A DNA stretch of 43,279 nt, from positions 1-43,279 of the forward strand of contig JAQWHO010000406.1 in assembly GCA_029249355.1 (NCBI GenBank), given 5' to 3'. Both the position numbers and the translations under genes were made by a program. Under the pieces are notes generated by a model. The model was given only the letters and a program-made list of their open reading frames with translations, searched no databases and was not told the DNA's origin. This DNA comes from Thalassotalea sp. (GTDB lineage Bacteria; Pseudomonadota; Gammaproteobacteria; Enterobacterales; Alteromonadaceae). Positions 18,906-31,559 of this stretch are shown here, piece after piece. Position 1 is the first letter of the stretch, and every line of letters begins with the position of its first letter.

Positions 18906-18936
18906 TATCCTCGCTTTAGAATACTAAGCGAGGATA
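18906..18936. terminator. Strong hairpin downstream of DUF418 gene without U tract
   Basis: TATCCTCGCTT...AAGCGAGGATA, 11-bp arms. Confidence 0.45.
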
Positions 18937-19049
18937 TATCAACTAACAAAATCAGTATGACTAAATTTTCACATCAAATTTTGCTAGTTAATTTTAGCTA
19001 TGTAACAATACAAACACATAAGATATATTGTATAAAATAATTTTCTATC

Positions 19050-20753
19050 ATGAGAATAATAATGAAAAATATCGCGATTATTACCGCTAAAGTCGGTTTG
19101 TTTACATTACTTTCCTTGTCAGGTCCTTTATCTATTGCGGCTGAATTATTTAATTCAAAAAGTTCAGTAAGTCGCCAAGACATATTAAGAGGCTCAATTA
19201 CCCCTGAACGCGCATGGTGGGACTTAGGCCATTATCATTTAGACATTAAAGTCGACCCGAAACAAAGAACAATTTCAGGCAAAAACACCATGAAATACCG
19301 TGTGCTTGCAGAAAAGAATCGCTTACAAATTGAATTACAAGCGCCGATGAAATTAGACAAAGTGCTGCAATCAGGTAAAGAGTTATTGGTCGAGAAAGAT
19401 GGCTATAGCTACTTTATTTCACTACAAGAGCAACACGATATTGGTTCTGAACATGAATTAGTCATGTACTTTTCAGGTACGCCACAAGTTGCTATTCGTG
19501 CTCCTTGGGATGGCGGTATTACTTGGACCAAAGACGAAAATGGACTCGACTTTATCGCCTCAAGTAATCAAGGTGTCGGTGCGAGTATTTGGTGGCCAAA
19601 TAAAGACCATGCTTATGACGAACCAGATAATGGTGCTTTGATCAGTGTTGAAGTCCCAGAACATTTGGTTGATGTTTCTAATGGCCGTTTAATAAAAACC
19701 GATCATAATAAAAAAGCAAAAACTAAAACCTACCACTGGCAAGTAGTTAACCCTATCAATAACTACGGCATCAATATTAATATTGGCGACTATGTACATT
19801 TTGGCGAAAAATACCAAGGTGAAAAAGGCCAGCTTGATATGGATTATTGGGTGTTGCGCAATAATTTAGCTAAAGCAAAAACGCAATTTAAAGATGCAAA
19901 ACGTACCATTGAAGCACTAGAGCATTGGTTTGGCCCTTACCCATTTTACGAAGATAGCTTTAAGCTAGTTGAAGCGCCTTATTTAGGCATGGAGCACCAA
20001 AGTTCCGTCACTTATGGCAATGGTTATCAAAATGGTTATTTAGGTAATGATCGCAGCAGTACTGGTGCAGGTATGTTATTTGATTTTATTATTGTTCACG
20101 AGTCTGGTCACGAATGGTTCGCCAATAATATTACCCATAATGATGTTGCCGATTTATGGATTCACGAAAGCTTCACCAATTATTCTGAAAGTTTATTTTT
20201 AGAATATCATTTTGGCAAAGAAACTGCGTATAAATACACTCGTGGCCAACGTCTGAATATAGCGAACCACGCACCGATTATTGGTGAGTATAATATTCAT
20301 AGTGAAGGTTCAAGTGACATGTATGACAAAGGTGGCAACATGTTACACACTATTCGTCAGATAGTTGATAATGACGATACATGGCGCGATATTCTGCGCG
20401 GATTAAATAAAGATTTTTACCATAAAATTGTTACCACGAATGATATTGAACAATATATTAGCGATAAGTCAGCAAAAGATTTCTCAAAAGTTTTCGACCA
20501 ATATTTACGTGATATCCGTATTCCAACGTTTGAGTATTTTATAAAAGATAAAACCATGAAAATACGCTGGGGTAATGTAATTAAAGACTTTGATATGCCA
20601 CTTAAAGTATATATAAATGGCGAAGAAAAATGGTTAAACCCCACAACTCGTTGGACGACTGTCGAATTAAAAAATGATAATCCACAATTAGTGGTTGAAC
20701 CAAACTTTTACATAAGCAGTCAAAATGTTTTAGGTAGCATCAAAAATAAATAG
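19050..20753 (+). CDS. M1 family metallopeptidase (secreted)
   Basis: GMEHQSSVTYGNGY (GxMEN-like), HESGHEWFANNITHNDVADLWIHESFTNYSE (HExxH-x18-E); signal peptide. Confidence 0.93.
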   Translation: MRIIMKNIAIITAKVGLFTLLSLSGPLSIAAELFNSKSSVSRQDILRGSITPERAWWDLGHYHLDIKVDPKQRTISGKNTMKYRVLAEKNRLQIELQAPMKLDKVLQSGKELLVEKDGYSYFISLQEQHDIGSEHELVMYFSGTPQVAIRAPWDGGITWTKDENGLDFIASSNQGVGASIWWPNKDHAYDEPDNGALISVEVPEHLVDVSNGRLIKTDHNKKAKTKTYHWQVVNPINNYGININIGDYVHFGEKYQGEKGQLDMDYWVLRNNLAKAKTQFKDAKRTIEALEHWFGPYPFYEDSFKLVEAPYLGMEHQSSVTYGNGYQNGYLGNDRSSTGAGMLFDFIIVHESGHEWFANNITHNDVADLWIHESFTNYSESLFLEYHFGKETAYKYTRGQRLNIANHAPIIGEYNIHSEGSSDMYDKGGNMLHTIRQIVDNDDTWRDILRGLNKDFYHKIVTTNDIEQYISDKSAKDFSKVFDQYLRDIRIPTFEYFIKDKTMKIRWGNVIKDFDMPLKVYINGEEKWLNPTTRWTTVELKNDNPQLVVEPNFYISSQNVLGSIKNK

Positions 20754-20909
20754 CATGAGATAATATGTCTAAAGAGAATCATAACTAAATAACAACTGGT
20801 TCTCTTTATATATTAGTTACAATTATAAGTCGCTAATTTTCTTTGGTTTATTTAAATAACAATCAACAACCCTACTCTTAAAGTTAATAATTAATGACAA
20901 CATATAATC

Positions 20910-21497
20910 ATGATAAGCATAATTCCCTCAAGCACTTTTAAAACGGTACCCTGGAAAAATGGTAAAGGAGAAACCACTGAACTTGCGATTAATTCAACAG
21001 GCACATTAGATAATTTTCAATGGCGTTTGAGTATTGCCAGCGTCACAGAAAATGGCATTTTTTCTGACTTTTCTGGATACAAAAGAAATTTAATATTGAT
21101 TAAAGGGCACAGTATTCAACTCACTCATGACGAAAATATAGTAGATAAACTCAGCAATATTTTAGACTTCGCAACATTCGATGGTGGTAGTGAAACCTTT
21201 GGAGCATTATCTAAAGGTGCGATTAAAGACTTTAATATCATCACTTCAAAAACATCGTGCGAAACAAAAGTACATACCTTTGTTAATCAAACAAACCAAT
21301 CAATTAATTTTAACGGGCTTGTCTTTGCCTTTAGCCTATCTGACATTATCGAATTACAAGATCACCAAAGTGTTCATCATATGATCAGCCAAGGCGACTT
21401 ATTACAACTGACAAATCCAAAACATATTGAATTATCAGGTAAAGATTTAATTCTTGTTTATATAAAAGAAACTAACGAACACCCAACGCAAAATTAA
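20910..21497 (+). CDS. hutD: HutD family protein
   Basis: FKTVPWKNGKGETTELAI...FQWRLSIASVTENGIFSDFSGYKRNLILIKG is characteristic of HutD/Ves. Confidence 0.9.
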   Translation: MISIIPSSTFKTVPWKNGKGETTELAINSTGTLDNFQWRLSIASVTENGIFSDFSGYKRNLILIKGHSIQLTHDENIVDKLSNILDFATFDGGSETFGALSKGAIKDFNIITSKTSCETKVHTFVNQTNQSINFNGLVFAFSLSDIIELQDHQSVHHMISQGDLLQLTNPKHIELSGKDLILVYIKETNEHPTQN

Positions 21498-21594
21498 CGG
21501 TGTTCAACTGAAATTCTCTGACAGCTATTTGTTTATACTCTATGCTTGGTTATATCAAAAAATAAGAAAATAACGTTACTATTAAGGGTATAAA

Positions 21595-23106
21595 ATGATC
21601 ATTAAAAAACTCATTCATTTCACTTTCCTCTTAACCTGTATTACCTCGTTCGCTTATGCAGATAATGCACGTAAATTAGAAATAGACTCAAAAAATCTAA
21701 CTAAACATACTACAAAAATTAACGGTCAAAAAATTAGTTATACCGCGACAACAGGCACTCAACCCGTGTGGGATGAAGAGGGCAACCCAACAGCCAGCTT
21801 GTTTTATACCTACTATCAACGCAGTGATGTAAAAGATGACAGTACGCGCCCGTTACTTATTTCATTTAATGGTGGGCCAGGTTCAGCTTCTGTTTGGATG
21901 CATGTTGCTTATACCGGACCAAGAATACTGAATGTTGATGATGAGGGTTACCCTTTACAGCCTTATGGTGTAAAAACGAACCCTTATTCAGTATTGGATG
22001 TTGCTGATATTGTCTTTGTTAACCCCGTAAATACAGGCTATTCAAGAGTACTTGCCGATAAAGACGGAAAAATGCCATCAAAAGATCAACAAAAGAAACT
22101 GTTTTTTGGTGTTAACGCTGACGTAAAATATTTAGCCGATTGGATCACAACATTTGTTTCTCGTAATGATCGCTGGCGTTCTCCTAAGTATTTAATTGGT
22201 GAAAGTTACGGTACTACTCGTGTTTCGGGTTTAGCGTTAGAATTACAATCACGTCAATGGATGTATGTGAATGGTGTAATATTAGTGTCACCTACAGATA
22301 TTGGCATTAAGCGCGAAGGCCCTGTAAAAGCAGCAAATCGCTTACCATATTTCGCCGCAGCGGCTTGGTATCATAAAGCATTAGAAAGTAGCCTACAGAA
22401 TAAACCTTTATTAACACTTCTTGATGAAGTTGAAGTATTTACCATTAATAAATATTTGCCTGCGTTAGCAAAAGGCGCATTTATTAGTGATGATGAAAAA
22501 CAAACTATCGCACAACAAGTTGCTCACTATTCTGGTTTATCAAAAAAAGAAGTTTTACGTAGCAACTTAGATATTAATAATTCTTACTTTTGGAAAGAAT
22601 TATTACGAGATAGAGAGCAAACAATCGGTCGTTTAGATTCTCGATATTTAGGGATAGATGAGAAAGCAACGGGCTCTCGACCTGACTACAATGCGGAATT
22701 AACCTCTTGGTTACACAGCTTTACGCCAGCAATTAATTACTATTTACGCGAAGAGTTAGACTATAAAACTGACATAAAATATAACATGTTTGGTAATGTT
22801 CACCCTTGGGATCGTTCAAATAATAAAACGGGCGAAAACCTTCGTTTAGCGATGGCTTCAAATCCCTACTTAAACGTAATGATTCAGTCGGGTTATTTTG
22901 ATGGCGCAACAAATTATTTTGATGCTAAATACACAATGTGGCAATTAGATCCGAGTGGCAAAATGAAAGACCGTTTATCATTTAAAGGCTATGAAAGTGG
23001 TCATATGATGTATCTTCGCCATGAAGATTTAAAATTATCAAATGATGACATTCGTAATTTTATGAAAAAGACGCTACCCAATTCAAAACAAGCGGCTAAA
23101 TATTAA
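21595..23106 (+). CDS. S10 family serine carboxypeptidase-like peptidase
   Basis: SFNGGPGSASVWMH, LIGESYGTTRVSGLA (GESYG), C-terminal YESGHMMYLR. Confidence 0.93.
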   Translation: MIIKKLIHFTFLLTCITSFAYADNARKLEIDSKNLTKHTTKINGQKISYTATTGTQPVWDEEGNPTASLFYTYYQRSDVKDDSTRPLLISFNGGPGSASVWMHVAYTGPRILNVDDEGYPLQPYGVKTNPYSVLDVADIVFVNPVNTGYSRVLADKDGKMPSKDQQKKLFFGVNADVKYLADWITTFVSRNDRWRSPKYLIGESYGTTRVSGLALELQSRQWMYVNGVILVSPTDIGIKREGPVKAANRLPYFAAAAWYHKALESSLQNKPLLTLLDEVEVFTINKYLPALAKGAFISDDEKQTIAQQVAHYSGLSKKEVLRSNLDINNSYFWKELLRDREQTIGRLDSRYLGIDEKATGSRPDYNAELTSWLHSFTPAINYYLREELDYKTDIKYNMFGNVHPWDRSNNKTGENLRLAMASNPYLNVMIQSGYFDGATNYFDAKYTMWQLDPSGKMKDRLSFKGYESGHMMYLRHEDLKLSNDDIRNFMKKTLPNSKQAAKY

Positions 23107-23144
23107 TAGTGTAACTCTATTTCAAGTCGATACAGCTCAAAACT

Positions 23145-23176
23145 AAAAAGGGTAGCCATAGCGGCTACCCTTTTTT
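23145..23176 (+). terminator. Rho-independent terminator of S10 peptidase gene
   Basis: AAAAAGGGTAGCC-loop-GGCTACCC TTTTTT. Confidence 0.85.
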
Positions 23177-23198
23177 ACACATGATATTTATGTGCTCA

Positions 23199-23755
23199 TC
23201 ATTTAATCATCTTAATTGAATGATGATTAATTTCATAATCAATCACTTCATAACCTAACGCTGCTAATTGCGGCTTTAATATCTTAGCATCACCAACCAC
23301 TACCATAAACATTTCCGCTAAACTTAAGTACTTTTTCGCCAGAGCATTAATTTCATTAGACGAGATAGTTTCAACTATTTTTGCACATTTTCACAAAATC
23401 AGCCGTTAAATTATGATCTAAAGTGCGGTTCATCTTTAACGTTTTCAGAGCCTTGAAACATCATATGTGCAAAACCTGATTTTCCTAATTCTTCACTACC
23501 CGAACCGGCGTGTTCAGCCATATCAACATGAACTAGCGGATCCGAATAGTCTTAATGCAAAATAAAGGTTAAGCCATTATCTAAAGTATATTTTTATATG
23601 GAATAACTTTTTTACCTGCTTGTGCTGAAACTTCTTCGATAAAGTTAATGCCTATCGGTAAAATATTTTCCACTGGCGTACTTGCTTGATCACAAGCAGA
23701 TAAACTGGCAATGACTAACCCAACGCTCCATTTTTTAAACTTACTTCTCCTCAGT
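23199..23755 (-). pseudogene. Decayed M16 (insulinase-like) zinc peptidase remnant
   Basis: Fragments KYTLDNGLTFILH*DYSDPLVHVDMAEHAGSGSEELGKSGFAHMMFQGSENVKDEPHF and KIVETISSNEINALAKKYLSLAEMFMVVVGDAKILKPQLAALGYEVIDYEI, with frameshift, stop and large internal deletion. Confidence 0.85.
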
Positions 23756-23782
23756 ATTCTTAATTAATTAGAGTTATTTAAG

Positions 23783-25201
23783 CTATTTAGTGTTAAAGCC
23801 AACATCATTAATGTTAACTTCAGAAATTTCGCCATATTTAGCGAGTTTATCTCGAATAGCATCAGCTTGACCAATAACAACAAACTGAAGGTTTTCTTGT
23901 GGGAAGTATTGCTTGATTAATTGCTTTGTCTTATCGACAGTTAACGAATCAACTTGTTGTTCAAAGCCATTAATGTAGCTTTCATCAAATTGATATCCGT
24001 ACATATTTACTAATAAAGAAGCCAATTCAGTAGAAGTTTCAAATTGAGGTGGAAATTGACCTTTCACATAGGCTTTTGCTGAAGTTAAGGTTTGCTCATC
24101 AATGCCTTTTTCCCATAATCTCGCATAAGTTTTTAAGGCTAAATCAATTGCTTCAATCGTGGTTTCTGTTTTGGTAAATGTTGAGATGGCAAAACTGCCA
24201 TCTTGACTGTATGAATTAAAACGACTTCTCGCGCCATAAGTTAGCCCAGCGTTAACACGCAATTCGTCATTTAACCAAGAAGTAAATCGCGCACCTAAAA
24301 TTGTATTGATAACTGAAAGACCCACGCGGTCTTTATTACTTTGTGCAATACCTTTTCCACCAATTAAAAAAGTAGACTGGCGAGCATCAGGTTTATTCAC
24401 TAACAATAGCTTTGATTGCTTAGCTTTGGCCGTTCTTTCTACTTTAGTAGCGGAGAATTTATGCGTATTTTTCCAGTCAGAAAATAATGCTGATAATTGC
24501 TGTTTCATTTTATTGCTGTCAAAGTCACCAACAACAATCACCGCACTATTTTTAGGTTGATACCATTGATTATAATGCTGTTTTAGCTGCTCCAGTGTTA
24601 GATCTTGAATAGATTTACTGTCGCCTTTGATGACAGCGCCATAACCCTGATCACCAAACAGTAAACGGTTAAAATAATTATTGATCACTGAACTTGGACG
24701 TTCTTTGCCTTGCTGTAAATTTAAAATATGACGTTGTTTTAACTTCTCGAATTCTTCGCTGTCAAAACGAGGAGCGGTAATAATGTCACGGACAATTGGC
24801 AATATTTTTTGATTATCTTTACTCGCTAACGAAGCGCCAATGGTAACAAACTCTAGGTTTGCGTTGCTAAAAACATCGGCACCAACGAAATCAATCGTTT
24901 GATCTAATTCATTTTTATTAAGCGATTGAGTGCCTAACGTTAGGTTTCTTGCCGTAAAATAGTTTAATCCGGCCTGTTCGCCATCTTCTATTGCACCTGC
25001 TTTTATAACGATACTAATATCAATTAATGGCACTTCTTTTTGCTCCATTAAATAAACAGATAAGCCATTGTCTAATGTGAATTTTTCATAAGCAGGTAAC
25101 GTGTAATTTGCAACACTAGCGACACTGAATACTGAAAAACTCAGCGTTAATAAATAATTAAAGATCCGCATTATTGCTGTCCTCTTTTGAAGATAATACA
25201 C
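23783..25201 (-). CDS. M16 family peptidase, non-catalytic-type partner
   Basis: YEKFTLDNGLSVYLMEQKEVPLIDISIVIKAGAIEDGEQAGLNYFTARNLTLGT: M16 fold but no HxxEH. Confidence 0.92.
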   Translation of the reverse strand: MYYLQKRTAIMRIFNYLLTLSFSVFSVASVANYTLPAYEKFTLDNGLSVYLMEQKEVPLIDISIVIKAGAIEDGEQAGLNYFTARNLTLGTQSLNKNELDQTIDFVGADVFSNANLEFVTIGASLASKDNQKILPIVRDIITAPRFDSEEFEKLKQRHILNLQQGKERPSSVINNYFNRLLFGDQGYGAVIKGDSKSIQDLTLEQLKQHYNQWYQPKNSAVIVVGDFDSNKMKQQLSALFSDWKNTHKFSATKVERTAKAKQSKLLLVNKPDARQSTFLIGGKGIAQSNKDRVGLSVINTILGARFTSWLNDELRVNAGLTYGARSRFNSYSQDGSFAISTFTKTETTIEAIDLALKTYARLWEKGIDEQTLTSAKAYVKGQFPPQFETSTELASLLVNMYGYQFDESYINGFEQQVDSLTVDKTKQLIKQYFPQENLQFVVIGQADAIRDKLAKYGEISEVNINDVGFNTK

Positions 25202-26495
25202 CGACTGTTCTATTCGCTTTTTTCAAGTAAATTTTTGCTACTTTTTGCACGTCCGCTATAGTGACTTGGCTATATGCTTGTGGCGCAGTAAACAACTTAT
25301 TGTAATCGCCAAAATACATTTCATAACTACCAATCGTGTTAGCTTTGCCGTTAATTGTTGCCATTTGTCGATAGAAATTGACTAACTTAGTATTTTTAAC
25401 TTTTTGTAATTCTTGCTCAGTCACACCATTTTTAATGATATTGTTAATTTCAGTAATAATCGCCTTCTCAAGTTGTATTGCACTCACATCTTTTGCAGCA
25501 ACCGCATAAATATAAAATAAGTTAGGGTCTATAGATTCAGGTTGATAACTGAAAACTGAGCTGGCAACTTGTTCATTAATTAATGCTTTTTGCAAACGTG
25601 AACTGTCGCCTGTTGATAGAATATCATTGAGTATTTCTAACGCGTAGTAATCTTGATGTTGTGTTTCAGGCACATGAAATGCCATTAATACATTTGGCGT
25701 TGTTACTGACTTTTTCTGAAGATAAACGCGTCGCTCACCTTTTTGTTCTGGCTCAATTGTATGAACTTTCTTTGGCGCTGGCTGTGCAGCAATAGGCTCA
25801 AAATATTGCTTTGCTAAGCGCTTCACTTGTTCAACAGTCACATCTCCTGCAATAACGACGACTGCATTATTCGGTGCATAATAGGTTTTATGGTATTGCT
25901 TTAAATCTTCTAAACTCCAATTATCAATGTCAGATTGATGACCGATCACAGACCAGCTATAAGGGTGAGCACGAAATGCCGCATTTTTTACTTCTTCTGA
26001 AATTGAACGATAGTTTGAATTTTCAAGTCCAGTGCTTCGCTCTGAGGTAACTACGCCTCGCTCACTTTCAACCATTTTTTCATCTATTGCTAAGTTGGCG
26101 ATACGATCTGCTTCTAAATCAAAAATAGTCTCAATGGCAGATACTGGAAACCAATTGGTATAAACCGTTAAGTTTTCAGTTGTGTAAGCATTATTACTTC
26201 CGCCAGATGCCTCCATGGTACGGTCAAACATTTTTGGCCCATATTTTTTAGCGCCATTAAACATCATATGCTCAAAGAAATGCGATAAACCCGTGATCCC
26301 AGGGTATTCATTTCGAGAACCCACTTTCCAAAATAAATACATATTAGCGTTAGGGATAGAATGATCTTCTAACACCATAATTTTCATGCCATTGGCTAAG
26401 GTGAATGCTTTCACATCCTCCGCTTGAGTTACTGCTTTTATTGGATGACTAAAGAGTGCAACAACCAAAGTAGTAATCATCATTAAAGACTTCAT
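25158..26495 (-). CDS. M16 family zinc metallopeptidase, catalytic-type partner
   Basis: KVGSRNEYPGITGLSHFFEHMMFNGAKKYGP (HxxEH). Confidence 0.95.
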   Translation of the reverse strand: MKSLMMITTLVVALFSHPIKAVTQAEDVKAFTLANGMKIMVLEDHSIPNANMYLFWKVGSRNEYPGITGLSHFFEHMMFNGAKKYGPKMFDRTMEASGGSNNAYTTENLTVYTNWFPVSAIETIFDLEADRIANLAIDEKMVESERGVVTSERSTGLENSNYRSISEEVKNAAFRAHPYSWSVIGHQSDIDNWSLEDLKQYHKTYYAPNNAVVVIAGDVTVEQVKRLAKQYFEPIAAQPAPKKVHTIEPEQKGERRVYLQKKSVTTPNVLMAFHVPETQHQDYYALEILNDILSTGDSSRLQKALINEQVASSVFSYQPESIDPNLFYIYAVAAKDVSAIQLEKAIITEINNIIKNGVTEQELQKVKNTKLVNFYRQMATINGKANTIGSYEMYFGDYNKLFTAPQAYSQVTIADVQKVAKIYLKKANRTVGVLSSKEDSNNADL

Positions 26496-26701
26496 ATAAT
26501 ATTCCGTATGATTTTTAACTATAGTTTAACGATTAAGAGCAAGTTTACTCTCAATCTTATTTTTATAACAAAAATTTAACATAAATTTTATAATGGCGCT
26601 TATGTATTGCGTCGAAATTAGCAAAATACACGCTGGAAGGGATGATTACTTAGTAAAGTAAGTACCATTTAGATAATTGATGGGCCATAGAGTTAGGTAT
26701 T

Positions 26702-28171
26702 TTATCTATGCTTTAATTTAGACCTTAATCTTAAAATATAGCCAAAGGTGAGTAGTAATAAAATAAATAGTGAAGCTAAAGCGATTACTAATTTTTTAAC
26801 TAAAGCTTCTTGCCCTAAAATACTTTCCATCATATCTGACTTAAATGAAGTATGAACTTGTTCTCGTTCGCTAACGCTTGCTTTAAAGTCTTCTTCTATT
26901 TCATGAAAATAATTATCTTTATCATTTTTGGCTTGTTTTAATAATATTTCATAACGTTTTTCAAGCCACTTATTTGCTTCTTCATGATCACCAATAACTT
27001 GATAGCCTTCAACAAAACTTAAATATACATCAAGAAGCGTAGACCCCATTTGTTCTGCTTCGGTAATCTTCTGAGCTTTATTTAATAACGCGAATCCTTG
27101 TTCCACTTTTCCTGTATGAATTAATGATAACCCTTTGTTTAAGTAACACACTGCTTCAACATAAATATCATTAATTTTTTCGGCGGTTTCAATACATTTT
27201 GTCGCCCGTTCTATCGACAATTGATAATTTTTATTCCGTAAAAAATAATCAGATAGATTTGCATAAACAGATGTTAAAAGGCCAACATCATTTGACTTGA
27301 TCGCGAATTCTTGCGCTTTGGTGTAAGCATCTAACTCTTCTTCTTGATAGTTAAGCTCGCTAAGCGCTATTGCACGATTTAAATAATTGATTGAAACCAT
27401 ACGATAACTTTTACGTGTGAGTAACGCCTGCACTTCTAATGATTTATCCGATGCTTCAAGCGCTTTTTGATACTCTTTACGATCAATGTATAACACAACC
27501 AAATTAGAGTAGATTGCCGAAGCTTCAATAACGTTTTGGTTGCTTTCAAAAAAGCGCAATGCGTCTGTAAAATCTTTTAAAGACTTACTACTTTGCCCTC
27601 TTCTACTGTGCATAATTGCACGTTTGGCCGTAGCTAAAGCAATAAGCTCTTGATAGTTCAATCGGTTACCAATTTCTATTGCTTTATTAACGTCTTCAAG
27701 CCCTTTTAAAAACCGTCCTTGTCGTAAAGATAACAACCCTTGCTGATCAAAAAATTTACCTAAAACCCAATCATTGCCTTTTTTTACGCCAATCAGATGT
27801 AACTCATTTACATAACTGGCAACTTTTTCATATTCAGAAAGGCTATGATATGTAGCAATATACGCCAGTATATTAGCCACCTTATATTCAAGGCCTAAAT
27901 CTGCAACACCAGTATCACTTAGGGCATCAAGCTGCCGTTTCGCCAACTGCGCATCAAATTCAGCATTCATCGCAATATCAAGTAACTGCTTACCTTCTGG
28001 CGTACTTCTGATCAAAGAGAATGGATCGAATGTCTCTTCTGCTCGAAGTGTATGGGTAATATTTAGATAGCCAATAGAAATGATAATAATGAATAGTTTT
28101 TTTATCTGTAATGACATTTTTATCCTAAAAACAACATTAATAATCACAAGAAAGCCTGTAACATGTTGCAC
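26702..28171 (-). CDS. TPR-repeat protein with C-terminal TM helix, no output domain
   Basis: Signal peptide; multiple TPR-like helices; C-terminal LVIALASLFILLLLTFGYILRLRSKLKHR then stop. Confidence 0.8.
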   Translation of the reverse strand: MQHVTGFLVIINVVFRIKMSLQIKKLFIIIISIGYLNITHTLRAEETFDPFSLIRSTPEGKQLLDIAMNAEFDAQLAKRQLDALSDTGVADLGLEYKVANILAYIATYHSLSEYEKVASYVNELHLIGVKKGNDWVLGKFFDQQGLLSLRQGRFLKGLEDVNKAIEIGNRLNYQELIALATAKRAIMHSRRGQSSKSLKDFTDALRFFESNQNVIEASAIYSNLVVLYIDRKEYQKALEASDKSLEVQALLTRKSYRMVSINYLNRAIALSELNYQEEELDAYTKAQEFAIKSNDVGLLTSVYANLSDYFLRNKNYQLSIERATKCIETAEKINDIYVEAVCYLNKGLSLIHTGKVEQGFALLNKAQKITEAEQMGSTLLDVYLSFVEGYQVIGDHEEANKWLEKRYEILLKQAKNDKDNYFHEIEEDFKASVSEREQVHTSFKSDMMESILGQEALVKKLVIALASLFILLLLTFGYILRLRSKLKHR

Positions 28172-28303
28172 AAATAAGCAATTAAATAGATAATATAAAT
28201 ATAGTTAATAATCCTTGAAACTTCACAAATTTTTTTCTATTGAAGCTATTTATCATTAAAGATAAAAAATTAATCTAAGTCAGCAAATTTTTATAGGCAA
28301 TAA

Positions 28304-29167
28304 TTACTTATTGTGTAATGCCCACACATTAGTCGCCAAGACGATTCCACCACCGATTATCATCATAAAAGAAATAGATTCATTGAGAAAAAAGTATGCA
28401 GCTATAATTCCGTAAATAGGCTCTAAGCTCACAGCAATGCTGGCAGTTTGTGCACTAATTGTTTTTAAAGAATAATTAAATAGTGAATGTGCAAAGGCGG
28501 TAAAAACAATACCAAGTAAGGCTAAAATGGCCAATTGCTCAATTGAAATAGCAACGGGGGCAATCATAATAAAAGGCAATAAAAATAACGCTGCAAAAGT
28601 ATTTTGATATAAAGCGACTTTTTTCGCTGAGCTTTTTGCGACAAATTTCCTATTTAGTAACGTTAACACTGCAAATGATAGAGCAGAGGCAATTCCCCAG
28701 CAGGCTCCAATAAACACATGAGAACTTATATTATTTTCCGGCAATATAAGGCTAATACCTATTATAGTGAGTAATGCTTGAATTAACGCCTGAAAACAAA
28801 ATTTCTCTTTAAAAAATAGTGGCTCTAAAAAGCTAACAAAAACAGGGAAGGTTGCAAACGTGATCAAACCAATCGCGACACTTGATACTTTAATCGCTTG
28901 AAAAAAACTTCCCCAATGGAAGGCTAGAATCCCACCGGTGATAGCTAGAGCGAATAACGTTTTACTCTCGCATTTTAATGATTGCTTTTTGAAGAAATAA
29001 ACAAAAGCAGCAAGGGTGATCGCAGCAAATAGTGCTCGTCCAAACACAATAAAAATAGCCGATAAATTTAACCACTGAGCAAACAGCCCAGAAAGCGCAA
29101 ACAGTAACACTGCGCTATGCAGTGCGACTAAAGCCTGTTTATTATTTTGACGAACTTTTTCGTTCAA
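28304..29167 (-). CDS. DMT superfamily EamA transporter
   Basis: About 10 TM segments; typical EamA repeat features (e.g. GGILAFHWGSFFQAIKVSSVAIG, SLEPIYGIIAAYFFLNE). Confidence 0.9.
   Translation of the reverse strand: MNEKVRQNNKQALVALHSAVLLFALSGLFAQWLNLSAIFIVFGRALFAAITLAAFVYFFKKQSLKCESKTLFALAITGGILAFHWGSFFQAIKVSSVAIGLITFATFPVFVSFLEPLFFKEKFCFQALIQALLTIIGISLILPENNISSHVFIGACWGIASALSFAVLTLLNRKFVAKSSAKKVALYQNTFAALFLLPFIMIAPVAISIEQLAILALLGIVFTAFAHSLFNYSLKTISAQTASIAVSLEPIYGIIAAYFFLNESISFMMIIGGGIVLATNVWALHNK

Positions 29168-31543
<2,376 letters not shown>

Positions 31544-31559
<16 letters not shown>

Noticed and set aside
24306-24560. 84-aa plus-strand ORF inside the M16 gene
   Set aside because: Antisense shadow ORF.
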